Source: Pseudomonadota bacterium (GTDB taxonomy: Bacteria; Pseudomonadota; Gammaproteobacteria; Xanthomonadales; SZUA-38). From it: a stretch of DNA of 64,000 nt. Of the stretch, positions 15,960 through 25,818 are shown piece after piece (position 1 is the first letter of the stretch; the number at the start of each line of letters is the position of its first letter). The notes below the pieces were generated by a model, which did no database searches, was not told the DNA's origin, and saw only the letters and a program-made list of their open reading frames with translations. The DNA lies in assembly GCA_039033415.1 (NCBI GenBank), contig JBCCCR010000034.1:1-64000 (forward strand). Reading direction: 5' to 3'. Both the position numbers and the translations under genes were made by a program.

Positions 15960-15990
15960 GCCCGGGCGCCGAAGCCGTCGGCGTCCGGGC
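15960..15990. terminator. GC-rich hairpin after the repeat protein
   Basis: GCCCGGGCGCCGA (15960-15972) pairs with TCGGCGTCCGGGC (15978-15990) with a single G-T wobble and a 5-base loop. It lies 33 bases after the stop codon of the Calx-beta-like gene. No T tract follows, so it is an RNA-stabilising or Rho-assisted end rather than a textbook intrinsic terminator. Confidence 0.5.
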
Positions 15991-16078
15991 GGCGACCCAA
16001 TCACCAATCCGCTGGGTAGCTGGAGAGCTTGGCTGGTAAAGTCTCCCCTTACGAGGTGAGAGACCCACGCTACGCATC

Positions 16079-18106
16079 ATGACACCAGCGACCCTGCCCC
16101 TTCGTCTTTGGCTGTCCGCTGGCGCGACGCTGCTGCTGGCCGCCTGCGTCAGCCGAGTGGGCCCCGTCACCGAGACCGCAACCGATGACCTGGTCGTCTA
16201 CAGCGAACAGCGTCAACCCTGTGCGCAGCGATCACCAACCAAACGGGCACTGTTCGGCGACCTGCACATCCACACGGCGTTTTCCTACGACGCCCGCCCA
16301 CGCGGGACCGAGACCACGCCGGCGGACGCCTATCGATTCGCCAGAGGCGAGCCGCTGGGCATTCCGCCCTATGACGAGAACGGCAGGCCTGCAGCAACCC
16401 AGCAGCTCGACTATCCGCTGGACTTCGCCGCAGTCACCGACCACTCCGAGTTCTTTGGCGAGATGACGCGCTGTTACGATGCGGAGAGTGTCGTTTACGA
16501 CCTGCCGACCTGCCGCCTGATTCGGCAGAACGAAAACGAGGGCATGTTTGCCATGTTTCGTGTCGTTGGCGCGACCGATCCGAAACACCTGCCGGACGTT
16601 TGCGGCGAGGACGGCGAGGCGTGCATCGAGCCGGCGAACGACCTCTGGCGACAGATTCAGGACATGGCGGAGGCCGCCTATGATCGGACATCAGCCTGCA
16701 CCTTCACCACCTTTGTCGGCTACGAGCACACCGGCACACCCAACTCCAACAACATTCATCGGAACGTGCTGTTTCGAAACGCCGTAGTCCCGACCCGCGC
16801 GATTTCCTACATTGAGACGCCCAGCGACCGGCTGCTCTGGGATCAACTCAAAGAACAGTGCCTGGAGGGGCTCGACGGCTGCGACGTGCTGGCGATTCCG
16901 CACAACGCCAATCTCAGTTCTGGGGCGATGTTCCCCTCCTACATCAGCGGCTTCGAGTCCGTGGAATCCGCCCGCGCGATGGCAGAGCTGCGAAACGCGA
17001 TGGAGCCGGTGATGGAGGTGTTTCAGCACAAAGGCAACTCGGAGTGTTTCAACGGGCTGCCCGATATCCTCGGCGCACCCGATGAGCTTTGCCAGACCGA
17101 GCAGGTCCTGGAGCTAAACCGTGAGGTTGATGTGTTTGGCGAGTACCGGATCGTCGATTTCTGCGAGGACGGCGAGGTCGGGACACGCGGGTTTCTCCGG
17201 GTCGGGTGCATCTCGAAGAACGATTTTTATCGAAGCGTGCTGCTGACCGGCCTGCAGGATGAGGCGGCTATCGGCATCAATTCCTACAAGCTCGGCGTCA
17301 TCGCCTCGACCGATACCCACATGTCGCTGGCCGGCGATACGTCGGAAGAACACTGGAAAGGTCATCTGGTCAGCGAGGTGGACCTCGGCGGCCGGCTGCG
17401 GAACATCGAGACGTCCGCCACGAGCCTCGCGGGCAATCCCGGCGGTCTGGCGGGCGTCTGGAGCGTTGAGAACTCGCGCGACGCGATTTTCGACGCGCTG
17501 CGACGCCGCGAGGTGTTCGGCACCACGGGAACACGAATCGAGCCCCGGCTGTTCGGCGGCTGGGATTTGAGCAATGACGCCTGCGGGATGAACGACCGGG
17601 CGGCTCACGGCTACGCCGTGGGCACACCCATGGGCAGCGACCTGGCGCCCCGGCCGGCAGGTGCCGCGCCGAAGCTGCTCGCCAGCGCCGTTGCGGGCCC
17701 GGACGGCGCGCCGCTCCAAAAACTGCAGCTAATCAAAGGCTGGGTCGACGAGGCGGGTCGCTCGAACTACAGGATCTACCACCTCGCCGGGGCGCAGCAT
17801 CCCTATCACAACGCGCCCGATCCGGCAGAGAGCAACGAGCAGAGCCATGGTGAGCAGGCGCTGTGCCGTGTATTTGAGGATCCCGACTTCGAGCCAGACC
17901 AGCCGGCGTATTACTACCTTCGCGCGGTCGAAATACCCACCCTGCGCTGGAGCTCGCACGCCTGCCTTGCCTTGGCGCCGGATCAGCGACCGAGGGAATG
18001 TGATAACGAGGCACCCAAAACGATCCAGGAGATGGCCTGGACCTCGCCCATCTGGTACCTCCCCGACAGCCAGGCCGCAACCCCTGATGCCGGAAGCCCC
18101 AAATAG
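16079..18106 (+). CDS. DUF3604-family lipoprotein (PHP-like)
   Basis: A 675 aa protein with a lipoprotein signal (LLLAAC, lipid Cys23), so likely anchored in the envelope. The mature part carries FGDLHIHTAFSYDARPRG, in parts the hallmark of DUF3604, plus a downstream DHSEFFGE, a late SYKLGVIASTDTH and a long C-terminal region. The DLHIHT and DHSE elements are those of PHP-type metallophosphoesterases. It stands alone, 70 bases upstream of serC. DUF3604 proteins are common in marine Gammaproteobacteria and their substrate is not established. Confidence 0.85.
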   Translation: MTPATLPLRLWLSAGATLLLAACVSRVGPVTETATDDLVVYSEQRQPCAQRSPTKRALFGDLHIHTAFSYDARPRGTETTPADAYRFARGEPLGIPPYDENGRPAATQQLDYPLDFAAVTDHSEFFGEMTRCYDAESVVYDLPTCRLIRQNENEGMFAMFRVVGATDPKHLPDVCGEDGEACIEPANDLWRQIQDMAEAAYDRTSACTFTTFVGYEHTGTPNSNNIHRNVLFRNAVVPTRAISYIETPSDRLLWDQLKEQCLEGLDGCDVLAIPHNANLSSGAMFPSYISGFESVESARAMAELRNAMEPVMEVFQHKGNSECFNGLPDILGAPDELCQTEQVLELNREVDVFGEYRIVDFCEDGEVGTRGFLRVGCISKNDFYRSVLLTGLQDEAAIGINSYKLGVIASTDTHMSLAGDTSEEHWKGHLVSEVDLGGRLRNIETSATSLAGNPGGLAGVWSVENSRDAIFDALRRREVFGTTGTRIEPRLFGGWDLSNDACGMNDRAAHGYAVGTPMGSDLAPRPAGAAPKLLASAVAGPDGAPLQKLQLIKGWVDEAGRSNYRIYHLAGAQHPYHNAPDPAESNEQSHGEQALCRVFEDPDFEPDQPAYYYLRAVEIPTLRWSSHACLALAPDQRPRECDNEAPKTIQEMAWTSPIWYLPDSQAATPDAGSPK

Positions 18107-18177
18107 CACTCGTCCAACGCCAAACCCGGTATTAAAATCTCCCGCTTTCGGGTCATAACCACAGGAAACCCCAACCC

Positions 18178-19260
18178 ATGAATCGCGTTTTTAACTTCAG
18201 CGCCGGGCCGGCCGTTTTGCCGCTTGAGGTTCTCCAGCAGGCCGCGGAGGAAATGTGTGACTGGCAAGGCACCGGGATGTCGGTGATGGAAATGAGTCAC
18301 CGCGGCCCGCAGTTCATTTCGATCTACGAGCGGGCGGTCGCTGATCTGCGCAAGCTGCTGAGCATCCCCGACGACTACGAGGTGCTTTTCCTGCAGGGTG
18401 GCGCAACGGCCCAGAACGCGCTGGTCCCGATGAACCTGCTGCGGGGCATGACAACCGCCGACTATGTGAATACCGGCGCCTGGTCCAGCAAGTCCATTCG
18501 GGAAGCCGGGAAGTTTTGCCAGGTAAACGTGGCCGCGAGCTCCGAGGCTCAGAGCTTCACCTGCATCCCAGACGTGGCGGACTGGCAGCTTGACCCCAAG
18601 GCTGCTTACGTCCACATCTGCGCCAACGAGACCATCGGCGGCGTGGAGTACCACTTTGTTCCGGACACCGGGGACGTCCCGCTGGCGGCCGATATGTCGT
18701 CCAACATCCTCTCACGACCGGTCGATGTGTCCCGCTTTGGCCTGATCTACGCCGGCGCTCAGAAAAACATTGGTCCCGCTGGAGTGACGATCATCATCGT
18801 TCGCAAAGACCTGCTTGGGCACGCGATGCCCAGCACGCCTTCAGTGCTTAACTACCAGCTGCAGGCCGAGAAAGACTCCATGCTCAACACCCCTACCAGC
18901 TACGGCATTTACGTTGCCGGGCTGGTTTTTCAGTGGATCGACCGGCAGGGCGGCCTGGCGGCGATGGAAACGCGAAATCGAGAAAAGGCGGCCATTCTCT
19001 ATGACTACCTCGACCGCAGTGAATTCTTCAGCAGCCCCGTGGCGGTCAGCGACCGCTCGTTGATGAATGTGCCTTTTCGACTGCGGGACGAATCACTGAA
19101 CCAAACATTTCTCGACGGTGCTCAGGAGCGGGATATGCTGCAGCTGAAGGGCCACCGATCCGTCGGCGGCATGCGGGCAAGTATCTACAACGCCATGCCG
19201 CTGGCCGGCGTCGAGGCCCTGGCGGCGTACATGGCAGATTTCGAACAGCAGCATGGGTGA
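18178..19260 (+). CDS. serC: Phosphoserine aminotransferase
   Basis: A 360 aa PLP enzyme converting 3-phosphohydroxypyruvate and glutamate to O-phosphoserine in serine synthesis, and acting in vitamin B6 synthesis in many Gammaproteobacteria. It has the SerC opening [14 protein letters not shown], the MSHRGPQF segment and the Schiff-base Lys in [12 protein letters not shown]. The end [12 protein letters not shown] is also typical. Length is normal. Its end overlaps the start of serA by 8 bases, so the first two serine-pathway genes are co-translated. Confidence 0.97.
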   Translation: MNRVFNFSAGPAVLPLEVLQQAAEEMCDWQGTGMSVMEMSHRGPQFISIYERAVADLRKLLSIPDDYEVLFLQGGATAQNALVPMNLLRGMTTADYVNTGAWSSKSIREAGKFCQVNVAASSEAQSFTCIPDVADWQLDPKAAYVHICANETIGGVEYHFVPDTGDVPLAADMSSNILSRPVDVSRFGLIYAGAQKNIGPAGVTIIIVRKDLLGHAMPSTPSVLNYQLQAEKDSMLNTPTSYGIYVAGLVFQWIDRQGGLAAMETRNREKAAILYDYLDRSEFFSSPVAVSDRSLMNVPFRLRDESLNQTFLDGAQERDMLQLKGHRSVGGMRASIYNAMPLAGVEALAAYMADFEQQHG

Positions 19261-20449
19261 GTCACCGACGCGCGCAGCGCCCTTCCGGGTACTCACGCTT
19301 AACAACATCTCCGTCCGGGGCCTCCAGCGCCTTCCTCGCGAGCGCTATGAGGTCGCGTCGGAGATCGGCAGCCCTGACGCCATTTTGGTGCGCTCCGCAA
19401 ACATGCACGACCAGGAGATTGCGGCCAGCGTTCTGGCCGTTGGCAGAGCCGGCGCTGGGACCAACAATATTCCGATCGAAGAGCTATCAGGCCGAGGAAT
19501 CCCGGTCTTTAACGCGCCGGGCGCTAACGCCAACGCGGTCAAAGAACTCGTTCTTGCCGGCATGCTTCTGGCCGCCCGCAATATCTGTCAGGCGTGGCGG
19601 TACACGCTGGCCCTGGACGGTGACGACAGCTCCCTCGCCAAAGAAGTGGAAGTTGGGAAGAAACGTTTTGTCGGCTATGAGCTGCCCGGGCGGACGCTGG
19701 GCGTGATCGGCTTAGGCGCCATCGGTGTTGAGGTTGCCAACGCGGCGCACCTGCTCGGGATGAAGGTGCTGGGGTTTGACCCCGCCATCACGGTTCAACG
19801 GGCCTGGCAGCTCTCCTCAGGCGTGGAGCAAGCGCTGTCGCTCGACGATCTGTTCACCCGAAGTGACCTGATCACCATCCACGTACCGCTACTGGAGGCA
19901 ACCCGAAACCTGGTCAACGCCGGGCGATTGGCGCTCCTGCCCGAGGGGAGCGTGGTGCTCAATTTTGCCCGCGCGGGTATCGTTGATGACAAAGCCATGG
20001 TGGCGGCCCTGGACGCTGGCCAGCTAGGCGCCTACGTCTGCGACTTTCCCACGCGCGAGCTCAAAGATCATGCAAAAATTGTCACGCTGCCCCACCTCGG
20101 CGCGTCAACGGCGGAAGCCGAAGAAAACTGCGCGGTGATGGTGGCAAACACGCTGCGCGAGTTTCTCGAAGACGGCACCATCCGAAACTCAGTCAATTTC
20201 CCTCAGGCGGTACTCCCACGGACTCAGCCGGCGGTCCGCATGGCCATCGCCAATCGAAACGTCCCCAATATGGTGGGGCAGATTTCGAGCATTCTGGCGG
20301 AGGCCAACCTGAACATTGCCGACCTGCTCAATAAATCTCGCGGGGAGGTGGCATACACGCTACTGGACGTGGACGGTGACGTGGTGCCCAAATCGGTGGT
20401 CACGCAGCTCGAGCAGATTAGCGGCGTGCTGTCGGTACGGCTGCTTTAG
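19253..20449 (+). CDS. serA: D-3-phosphoglycerate dehydrogenase
   Basis: A 398 aa NAD-dependent dehydrogenase oxidising 3-phosphoglycerate, the first committed step of serine synthesis. The Rossmann motif is [15 protein letters not shown]; the catalytic Arg lies in FARAGIVDD and the catalytic His in [14 protein letters not shown]. Residues from about 320 to the end form an ACT-type domain ([17 protein letters not shown]), which in this family binds serine for feedback control. It overlaps serC by 8 bases. It is shorter than SerA forms with an extra intervening domain. Confidence 0.95.
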   Translation: MGESPTRAAPFRVLTLNNISVRGLQRLPRERYEVASEIGSPDAILVRSANMHDQEIAASVLAVGRAGAGTNNIPIEELSGRGIPVFNAPGANANAVKELVLAGMLLAARNICQAWRYTLALDGDDSSLAKEVEVGKKRFVGYELPGRTLGVIGLGAIGVEVANAAHLLGMKVLGFDPAITVQRAWQLSSGVEQALSLDDLFTRSDLITIHVPLLEATRNLVNAGRLALLPEGSVVLNFARAGIVDDKAMVAALDAGQLGAYVCDFPTRELKDHAKIVTLPHLGASTAEAEENCAVMVANTLREFLEDGTIRNSVNFPQAVLPRTQPAVRMAIANRNVPNMVGQISSILAEANLNIADLLNKSRGEVAYTLLDVDGDVVPKSVVTQLEQISGVLSVRLL

Positions 20450-20565
20450 GCGCTCCAGTAGCGCGTAGCCAGGCTAAGTCTCGAAGATGGGTGGCTGCTA
20501 CCATAACGAAGCGCGCGTCCGCTGCCCGGGACAGGCCGCACAATTAGTCAAAGGGGAGTCCACCG

Positions 20566-21936
20566 TTGTCCGAAGTCATCATCGCCAAGGATCAGGGCCT
20601 GCGGGGCCGGACGATCGCCTGGTCCGCTGGCCAGATCGCCGTGCAGATCTACCGGGACGTGCCGTCGCTGCTGCTGCTCTTTTACATGACCCAGGTGCTC
20701 GGCATCAGCCCCGGGCTGGCCGGCGGCGCCATCTTTGTCCCGAAGCTGATTGTCGCCGTACTGGCCGATCTCGGTGCCGGGTGGTTCAGTGACCGCCTAA
20801 AAGAAACCAATCGGCGGGCGCATCTGCTGCTGCTGGGCGCCGTGATTTCGCCGCCACTTCTGGTGCTGCTGTTCCAAGCGCCGGGGGACGGTACCGAGAT
20901 GATGCGTGCGCTGCAGGTGTCCCTCGTGCTGTCAGCGTACATGATCGTTTTCTCGCTGTTTTCCGTGCCTCATCTCGCGCTGGGCACCCAGATCTCCGCA
21001 GACCCCGGGCGCCGCACTGCCGCCATGGCCTGGCGAACCGCCATGGCGGCCGTTGGCCTGCTGGTCGCGGCATCCGTTGCCCCTATCCTGGTTGAGCGCT
21101 TCGGCGGCGGTGCGTCAGGCTACAGCCTGATGGCTTGGATTCTTGGCGCAATCTGCCTGGTGACGCTACTGATCGCCTGGTGGGGCAGTCGGCATATCGA
21201 TATTCGCGATGCCGCCCGAGCGATTCCTCAGGCGGCCGCACAGGCCACTGGAAAGGCGATGGGTCGCTGGCGTGCGCTGGCGGCGAACCGTGCTGCGCTG
21301 GGGTTGCTGGGCGCGTTCCTTTGTCAGCTGTGTGCCATGGGCATGGCCTACGCGACTTTGGCCTATCTCTTCAGCTTCAACCTCGAGTTCCCGAATCCCC
21401 TGGAGACCATCGGGATTATGGTGCTGCTGACCAGCGTGATGGCCATGGCCATGCAGCCGATCTGGGTGGCTGTGTCCCGCAAGATCGGGCGACGCGCAGT
21501 CTATCTGCTGGGTTTGCTGGGCTATACGTTTTCCCTGTGCCTGATCGCGTTTGCGCCGGCTGGCAACAGCCTGTGGGTCTACGTGGGCGGGGTCATTATG
21601 GGAACGTTTCAGTCGGCGTGCTTTACCACCGCTTTTTCCTTGCTGTCCGACGTCATCGAGCACGACCGCGAGATCAGCGGTGAATCGCGCGCGGGGTTCT
21701 TCTCAGCGTTGTTTACCATCATCGACAAAGTCGGTTTTGCCCTGGGCGGCACGCTGCTGGTGGGCCTGGTGCTTGAGTTCACGGGATTCGCCGCGGGACA
21801 GCCGACGCAAAGCAAAGACGCGCTGTCCGGCATCACGCTCGGTTTCGCGCTGCTGCCGGCGTTTTTCAACGTTCTCTCGATGGCGCTGTTGTTGTTTGTT
21901 TATCCGCGAGAAAAGCCGGCCGCTACGGTTTCGTAG
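20566..21936 (+). CDS. MFS / GPH-type sodium-sugar symporter family protein
   Basis: A 456 aa inner-membrane transporter with about 12 helices. The N-terminal part, SAGQIAVQIYRDVPSLLLLFYMTQVLGISPGLAG in parts, and the loop AGWFSDRLKETNRRAHLLL match the MelB/GPH branch; the loop VIEHDREISGESRAGFFSA is also a GPH hallmark. The start is TTG at 20566, supported by AAGGGGAG 8 bases upstream. It is expressed alone after a 116-base gap behind serA. Substrate uncertain: sugars, uronates or other small solutes. Confidence 0.85.
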   Translation: MSEVIIAKDQGLRGRTIAWSAGQIAVQIYRDVPSLLLLFYMTQVLGISPGLAGGAIFVPKLIVAVLADLGAGWFSDRLKETNRRAHLLLLGAVISPPLLVLLFQAPGDGTEMMRALQVSLVLSAYMIVFSLFSVPHLALGTQISADPGRRTAAMAWRTAMAAVGLLVAASVAPILVERFGGGASGYSLMAWILGAICLVTLLIAWWGSRHIDIRDAARAIPQAAAQATGKAMGRWRALAANRAALGLLGAFLCQLCAMGMAYATLAYLFSFNLEFPNPLETIGIMVLLTSVMAMAMQPIWVAVSRKIGRRAVYLLGLLGYTFSLCLIAFAPAGNSLWVYVGGVIMGTFQSACFTTAFSLLSDVIEHDREISGESRAGFFSALFTIIDKVGFALGGTLLVGLVLEFTGFAAGQPTQSKDALSGITLGFALLPAFFNVLSMALLLFVYPREKPAATVS

Positions 21937-21954
21937 CGGCCAGACAACGCGGCG

Positions 21955-22656
21955 TTAGCGCCCCATATCGAAGAGCAGTACCTCGGCGTCACTGACGCCC
22001 TCGATCTCATGGCGATCCGCGCCGGTCATCGCGACACCGTCTCCAGCCTTCAGGGTTTTTCCGTTCAGCCTGACCGAGCCGCGCGCGACCTGGAGCCAGC
22101 CGTTTCGCTGCGCTGCCAGCTCAAACTCCACCTGATCACCCGCATCGAGCAGTGAGGCGTAGAGGTCCACGTCCTGATGGATCGTGACCGAACCGTCCCG
22201 GCCGTCGCGGGAACCGACGAGACGCAGCTTGCCGCGCTTTTCGGCATGGGTGAAGGCCTTTTGCTCGTAGCTGGGCTCCAGCCCCTTCTTTTCCGGCATG
22301 ATCCAGATTTGCAGGAAGTGCACCGGGTCAACGTCGGAAGCGTTGTATTCGCTGTGCCGCACGCCGGTGCCCGCAGTCATGCGCTGCACGTCACCCGGGC
22401 GGATCACCGATCCGGTGCCGAGGCTGTCCTTGTGCTCCAGCGCACCGTCCAGCACGTAGGAAATAATTTCCATGTCGCTGTGGCCGTGAGTATCGAACCC
22501 CTTACCAGGCTGCACCTGATCTTCGTTGATCACCCGCAGCGGCCCAAAACCCATAAATTGTGGGTCGTAATAATGGCCAAAGGAAAAGGTGTGCCGGCTG
22601 TCCAGCCAGCCAAAGTTAGCGACGCCGCGTTCGTTTGCCGGTCGAATTGCAAGCAT
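21955..22656 (-). CDS. Pirin family protein (YhaK/quercetinase-like)
   Basis: A 233 aa bicupin. It starts MLAIRPANERGVANFGWLDSRHTFSFGHY in parts; the FSFGHYYDP and GFDTHGHSDMEIISYVLDGALEHKDS elements (quoted in parts) supply the iron-binding His and Glu of pirins. The ATG at 22656 is chosen because GAAGGAG precedes it by 7 bases; a TTG five codons earlier would overlap that site. Pirins act as redox regulators or quercetin dioxygenases. It is divergent from the DUF1838 gene and convergent with the symporter. Confidence 0.9.
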   Translation of the reverse strand: MLAIRPANERGVANFGWLDSRHTFSFGHYYDPQFMGFGPLRVINEDQVQPGKGFDTHGHSDMEIISYVLDGALEHKDSLGTGSVIRPGDVQRMTAGTGVRHSEYNASDVDPVHFLQIWIMPEKKGLEPSYEQKAFTHAEKRGKLRLVGSRDGRDGSVTIHQDVDLYASLLDAGDQVEFELAAQRNGWLQVARGSVRLNGKTLKAGDGVAMTGADRHEIEGVSDAEVLLFDMGR

Positions 22657-22744
22657 GATGTGCTCCTTCAAATTCGTCGCTAATTGATGGGAGCTATTTT
22701 CGACTATCCTTCAATAGATAACAATAATACAGATAACTGACATT

Positions 22745-22765
22745 TTGTCGCCCTTACGACGACAA
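22745..22765. promoter_or_regulatory. Short inverted repeat in pirin/DUF1838 gap
   Basis: TTGTCG and CGACAA are separated by 9 bases in an AT-rich, 200-base gap between two divergent genes. The gap also has an AT-rich run (22712-22735) that could hold the pirin promoter. The symmetry is short and could be chance. Confidence 0.25.
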
Positions 22766-22857
22766 TTAAAACAACCAGTAGTCCCACGAGTTCGTTTTGC
22801 GACGTCGAGTTTCCCGAGTATGGTGTGCGCTGATCACCATTTCTTGAGGCCGTGCTC

Positions 22858-23757
22858 ATGATTCGAAAAACGCTTTTTGCCCTGCTGCTCGCCGGCTCCT
22901 TTAGCGCCGCCGCCGAAAAACTGACCCTGACCGGCAGCGACGCGTTTGTCGCTATGCAGAAAACGACGTGCGGCACGGTCGAGGCCGGCGTGATCCGCTA
23001 TGGCGTTTTTGAAGGACGGGCCTACAGCCGCATTCCCGGCGAAAAGGATCGCCATATGTTTGACCTCCTTGGGGTGAACGTTCGTCACTGCAGGGTCAGC
23101 GAAGATCCGAAGCGGGGCCGCTCCTTCCGGAGCGTTTCTCGAGAGATCATGGTCTACCTTGATCCAGAGACGGGAGAGCTCATCGACAGCTGGGAAAATC
23201 CGTGGACCGGCGAGACGATCAAGGTGCTCCATGTCGCCAACGACCCGGTGAACATGCGGGAGCCGAGATACGAGCAGGAGGCTGACGGCAGCTCCAACCT
23301 GTCCATGCCCCTGCGTCGCTATGGCGACATCACCGCGCGATCCTCCGAAATCCCGCTGTTCTATACCAACCCTCTGGGCGGTGACTATCAGCCCTATGTT
23401 GGCGGCACTTACCACGCGATGGAGATTTTCGACAGCTTCTACGACACCAAGAAGTTGCTCGACAGCAGCGAGCCCTCGATTGGTCAATCGCATCTCGGAT
23501 GGGTACGGGTCGCCAAGTGGCTGCCCTGGCTCAAGATGGGCGACCGGCCGGGCTGGATGATTTTTAATGCGACCGGCTTCAACACGTTTGATCGCGAGCT
23601 GCTGCCCGAGCGCCTGGTCAAGATCCTCGACCAGCGTTTCCCGGAATACTGGAATCCGCCACCGCTCGACGACGATCGCCCCAACGAGACGTCCTGGACC
23701 GTCTTTAAGCAATATATTGAGGAGCATGGCGATGCGAGCAGCAGCGAGGACCACTAA
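22858..23757 (+). CDS. Secreted DUF1838-family protein
   Basis: A 299 aa protein with a signal peptide (about 1-19, ending SAAA). The mature part follows the DUF1838 pattern: GVFEGRAYSRIPGEKDRHMFDLLGVNVRHC in parts, YLDPETGELIDSWENPWTGE, and a late WTVFKQY. The ATG at 22858 is preferred to a GTG two codons earlier because a TGAGG box lies 8 bases before it. It overlaps the next gene by 26 bases. The family has no firm function; lipid or aromatic metabolism has been suggested by context in other genomes. Confidence 0.8.
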   Translation: MIRKTLFALLLAGSFSAAAEKLTLTGSDAFVAMQKTTCGTVEAGVIRYGVFEGRAYSRIPGEKDRHMFDLLGVNVRHCRVSEDPKRGRSFRSVSREIMVYLDPETGELIDSWENPWTGETIKVLHVANDPVNMREPRYEQEADGSSNLSMPLRRYGDITARSSEIPLFYTNPLGGDYQPYVGGTYHAMEIFDSFYDTKKLLDSSEPSIGQSHLGWVRVAKWLPWLKMGDRPGWMIFNATGFNTFDRELLPERLVKILDQRFPEYWNPPPLDDDRPNETSWTVFKQYIEEHGDASSSEDH

Positions 23758-24229
23758 GTACTCACGTGACCTCGGCAGATTGCTGTGCGCCGCTGGGGGT
23801 GTGGCGTGCATCTTGGCCTGCGCATGGGCGAGCGCCGAGGGGCAGGCCACGGCCTGCGATGAGCCGGTGCTGATGCTGGTCATCGGCCAGCTCGAGAGCC
23901 GTGATGCGCTGAAGGAGTACGGCGTGGCCCTGCGCAAGCTGAACACCTACCCGGAGCAGCAGGGCTATTACGAATTTTCCACCCGACCCAGCGAGACTTT
24001 TGAGGGCCAGTGGCCGGACAACCAGTTCATCATTGGGGCCAACTTCCCCTGCGTCGAGGCCGCTCGAGGTTTCTGGTTCTCAGACGACTACCAGTCCATC
24101 CGGCACCTAAGGTCCGGGGCCGGCAAGATCTCGGTCACCATCCATCCGGTGAATGAGGTCCCTGAGTACATCGGCAAAGCCGCCCCAAAACGCCTGCTGC
24201 CACCGCAGCCCACCCAGTCGCCACCTTAG
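23732..24229 (+). CDS. Small secreted protein, possible dimeric alpha/beta-barrel (DUF1330-like)
   Basis: A 165 aa protein. The start is placed at ATG 23732 (or 23726) because GGAG precedes it and a signal peptide (CAAGGVACILACAWASA) then begins at once; the open frame further upstream is noise. The mature part has LMLVIGQLESRDALKEY, FEGQWPDNQFIIGANFPC and EAARGFWFSDDYQSI in parts, like DUF1330/ferredoxin-like monooxygenase-type folds. It overlaps the DUF1838 gene, so the two are coupled. A partner or accessory role is inference. Confidence 0.65.
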   Translation: MRAAARTTKYSRDLGRLLCAAGGVACILACAWASAEGQATACDEPVLMLVIGQLESRDALKEYGVALRKLNTYPEQQGYYEFSTRPSETFEGQWPDNQFIIGANFPCVEAARGFWFSDDYQSIRHLRSGAGKISVTIHPVNEVPEYIGKAAPKRLLPPQPTQSPP

Positions 24230-24267
24230 TCGGCGCGCAAGCACAACGATCACCATAGGGTTCATTG

Positions 24268-24846
24268 ATGGACGGACAATCGGTCAGCTTCTCCCGCACC
24301 ACCATGACGGAACTGATGATCCCGGCCTACGCCAACTTCGGCGGTAAAATTCACGGCGGACACCTCTTGTCGCTGATGGACAAGGTGGCCTACGCCTGCG
24401 CCAGCCGTCATGCGGGGACGTATTGTGTCACCGTCTCCGTCGACACCGTGCACTTTCTCAAGCCGGTTGAGGTCGGGGAGCTGGTATCGTTTCAAGCGTC
24501 GGTGAACTATGTGGGGAACAGCTCGCTGGTTGTGGGCATGCGGGTGACTTCCGAAAACGTTCAGTCGCGCGTCGTCAACCACACCAATACGAGCTACTTC
24601 ACCATGGTGGCGCGCTCCGAGACCGGCGGAAAAGTCCAGGTGCCACCGCTGATTCTCGAAACAACCGACGACGTTCGGCGCTTCTTTGCCGCACTCAAAC
24701 GTCGCGAGCTCAGCCAGCGCAATCGCGAGACGATGAAAGCCTACGACCACAGCGACTTCCGGCTGAGCGGAGAAGCTGGTGCCGCGCTGGCTGACGAACG
24801 CTGCATCATTCACCTGCTAGATGAATCGTCAGACATGGGCTCTTAG
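24268..24846 (+). CDS. Acyl-CoA thioesterase (hotdog, YciA-like)
   Basis: A 192 aa hotdog-fold thioesterase. The active-site segment ANFGGKIHGGHLLSLMDKVAYACA, read in parts, has the N-x-x-x-G-x-x-HGG-x-L-x-x-x-D pattern of the YciA/Acot7 branch. VETVHFLKPVEVGE-type and SLVVGMRVTSEN strands follow. It hydrolyses acyl-CoA to free acid and CoA in the cytoplasm. It starts 38 bases after the small secreted protein gene and may be read with it. Chain-length preference cannot be told. Confidence 0.9.
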   Translation: MDGQSVSFSRTTMTELMIPAYANFGGKIHGGHLLSLMDKVAYACASRHAGTYCVTVSVDTVHFLKPVEVGELVSFQASVNYVGNSSLVVGMRVTSENVQSRVVNHTNTSYFTMVARSETGGKVQVPPLILETTDDVRRFFAALKRRELSQRNRETMKAYDHSDFRLSGEAGAALADERCIIHLLDESSDMGS

Positions 24847-24885
24847 CGTCGCGCATTCGGCATGCTGCGAGGGCGGCGGCGACGC

Positions 24886-25740
24886 CTAGAGGCTCCAAAG
24901 CGTAGCCAGCAGGAGCGCCAGTCGGTAGCCAAATGTAATCAGCAGCAAGCCTGCCAACACAATCACGGTAAGGGCAAGCGCCGGTAGCCGCTCAAGGCCG
25001 TAGAATCCGCGTAGCGTGAAATACCAGTACACGCCTTTGATTGGCTCGACTCCAAGTTCCAGAACGACCCAGGCCACCGACCGGTAGGAGGCCAACGTGT
25101 CCGGGGTGAACACCGCAAAGACCAGGTGCGGCCAGACCGAGGCAAAAAGGCTAAAGATGATCAGCAGCTCAAAGGCGTAGTAGTGAATGGCGATCACGCT
25201 GTGTTCGACCATGCGGTTCGGCCGGCGGAACAGGATCATCGACAGGAAGAGCGCCAAGGCTGGCACCATCAGGAAAACCAAGGTTCGCGCCAAGACGTCT
25301 GACCGAACGTTGAACACCTGCTCAAAGTCTGCATATCCAAGGTTCAGCGCCGACGACTTAGCCGCCACCCACGCCTCCGCCGGGATATAGTCGCTGTAGA
25401 TTTGTTGGCTCATCTGGGATGCGAGCGGTGTGTTGTAGCCGGAAAACAGCGCCCAGGACTGAACAAAAAAATAGACGACGTTCGCCAGGAGAAAAAGCTG
25501 CAGTGGCCGCAGATAGGGCACCCGGCGCCCTGCAAAATGTTCGCTCGCGAGTCCGCCGGGGCGCAGCGCCAACCATCGAAGCGACCGCAACAGTCTCGAG
25601 TCAATATCAGCCAGCTGGCCAAAAGCATCCAAAAGCAGTCGCGAAACGGACCAGTCTTTTCCGACCAGCACGCGCTCACCGCACTCGTGACAAAACGGGC
25701 CCGCCAGCGTAGAACCACAGTTGGCGCAACGATTCACCAC
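24886..25740 (-). CDS. DUF3667-family membrane protein with zinc ribbon
   Basis: A 284 aa protein. The N-terminus NRCANCGSTLAGPFCHECGER has two CxxC pairs at residues 5-8 and 17-20, a likely zinc ribbon, followed by RLLLDAF and five or so membrane helices (about 85-105, 150-170, 185-205, 230-250, 255-280). This zinc-ribbon plus polytopic layout is DUF3667. Start is one of two adjacent GTG codons (25740 or 25737), with a weak ribosome site. It is convergent with the thioesterase gene. The function is unknown. Confidence 0.8.
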   Translation of the reverse strand: MVNRCANCGSTLAGPFCHECGERVLVGKDWSVSRLLLDAFGQLADIDSRLLRSLRWLALRPGGLASEHFAGRRVPYLRPLQLFLLANVVYFFVQSWALFSGYNTPLASQMSQQIYSDYIPAEAWVAAKSSALNLGYADFEQVFNVRSDVLARTLVFLMVPALALFLSMILFRRPNRMVEHSVIAIHYYAFELLIIFSLFASVWPHLVFAVFTPDTLASYRSVAWVVLELGVEPIKGVYWYFTLRGFYGLERLPALALTVIVLAGLLLITFGYRLALLLATLWSL

Positions 25741-25818
25741 TTACGGTGAATATCCGATCTCAGCGAGCAGGTTAATAAAGCGCAACTGAACCTAGCTCCG
25801 AGCGGCCCGATATGCTGC

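Noticed and set aside
22834-23946. 370-codon minus-strand open frame
   Set aside because: Opposite the DUF1838 and small secreted protein genes, both with signal peptides and good starts; the frame has no recognisable domain.
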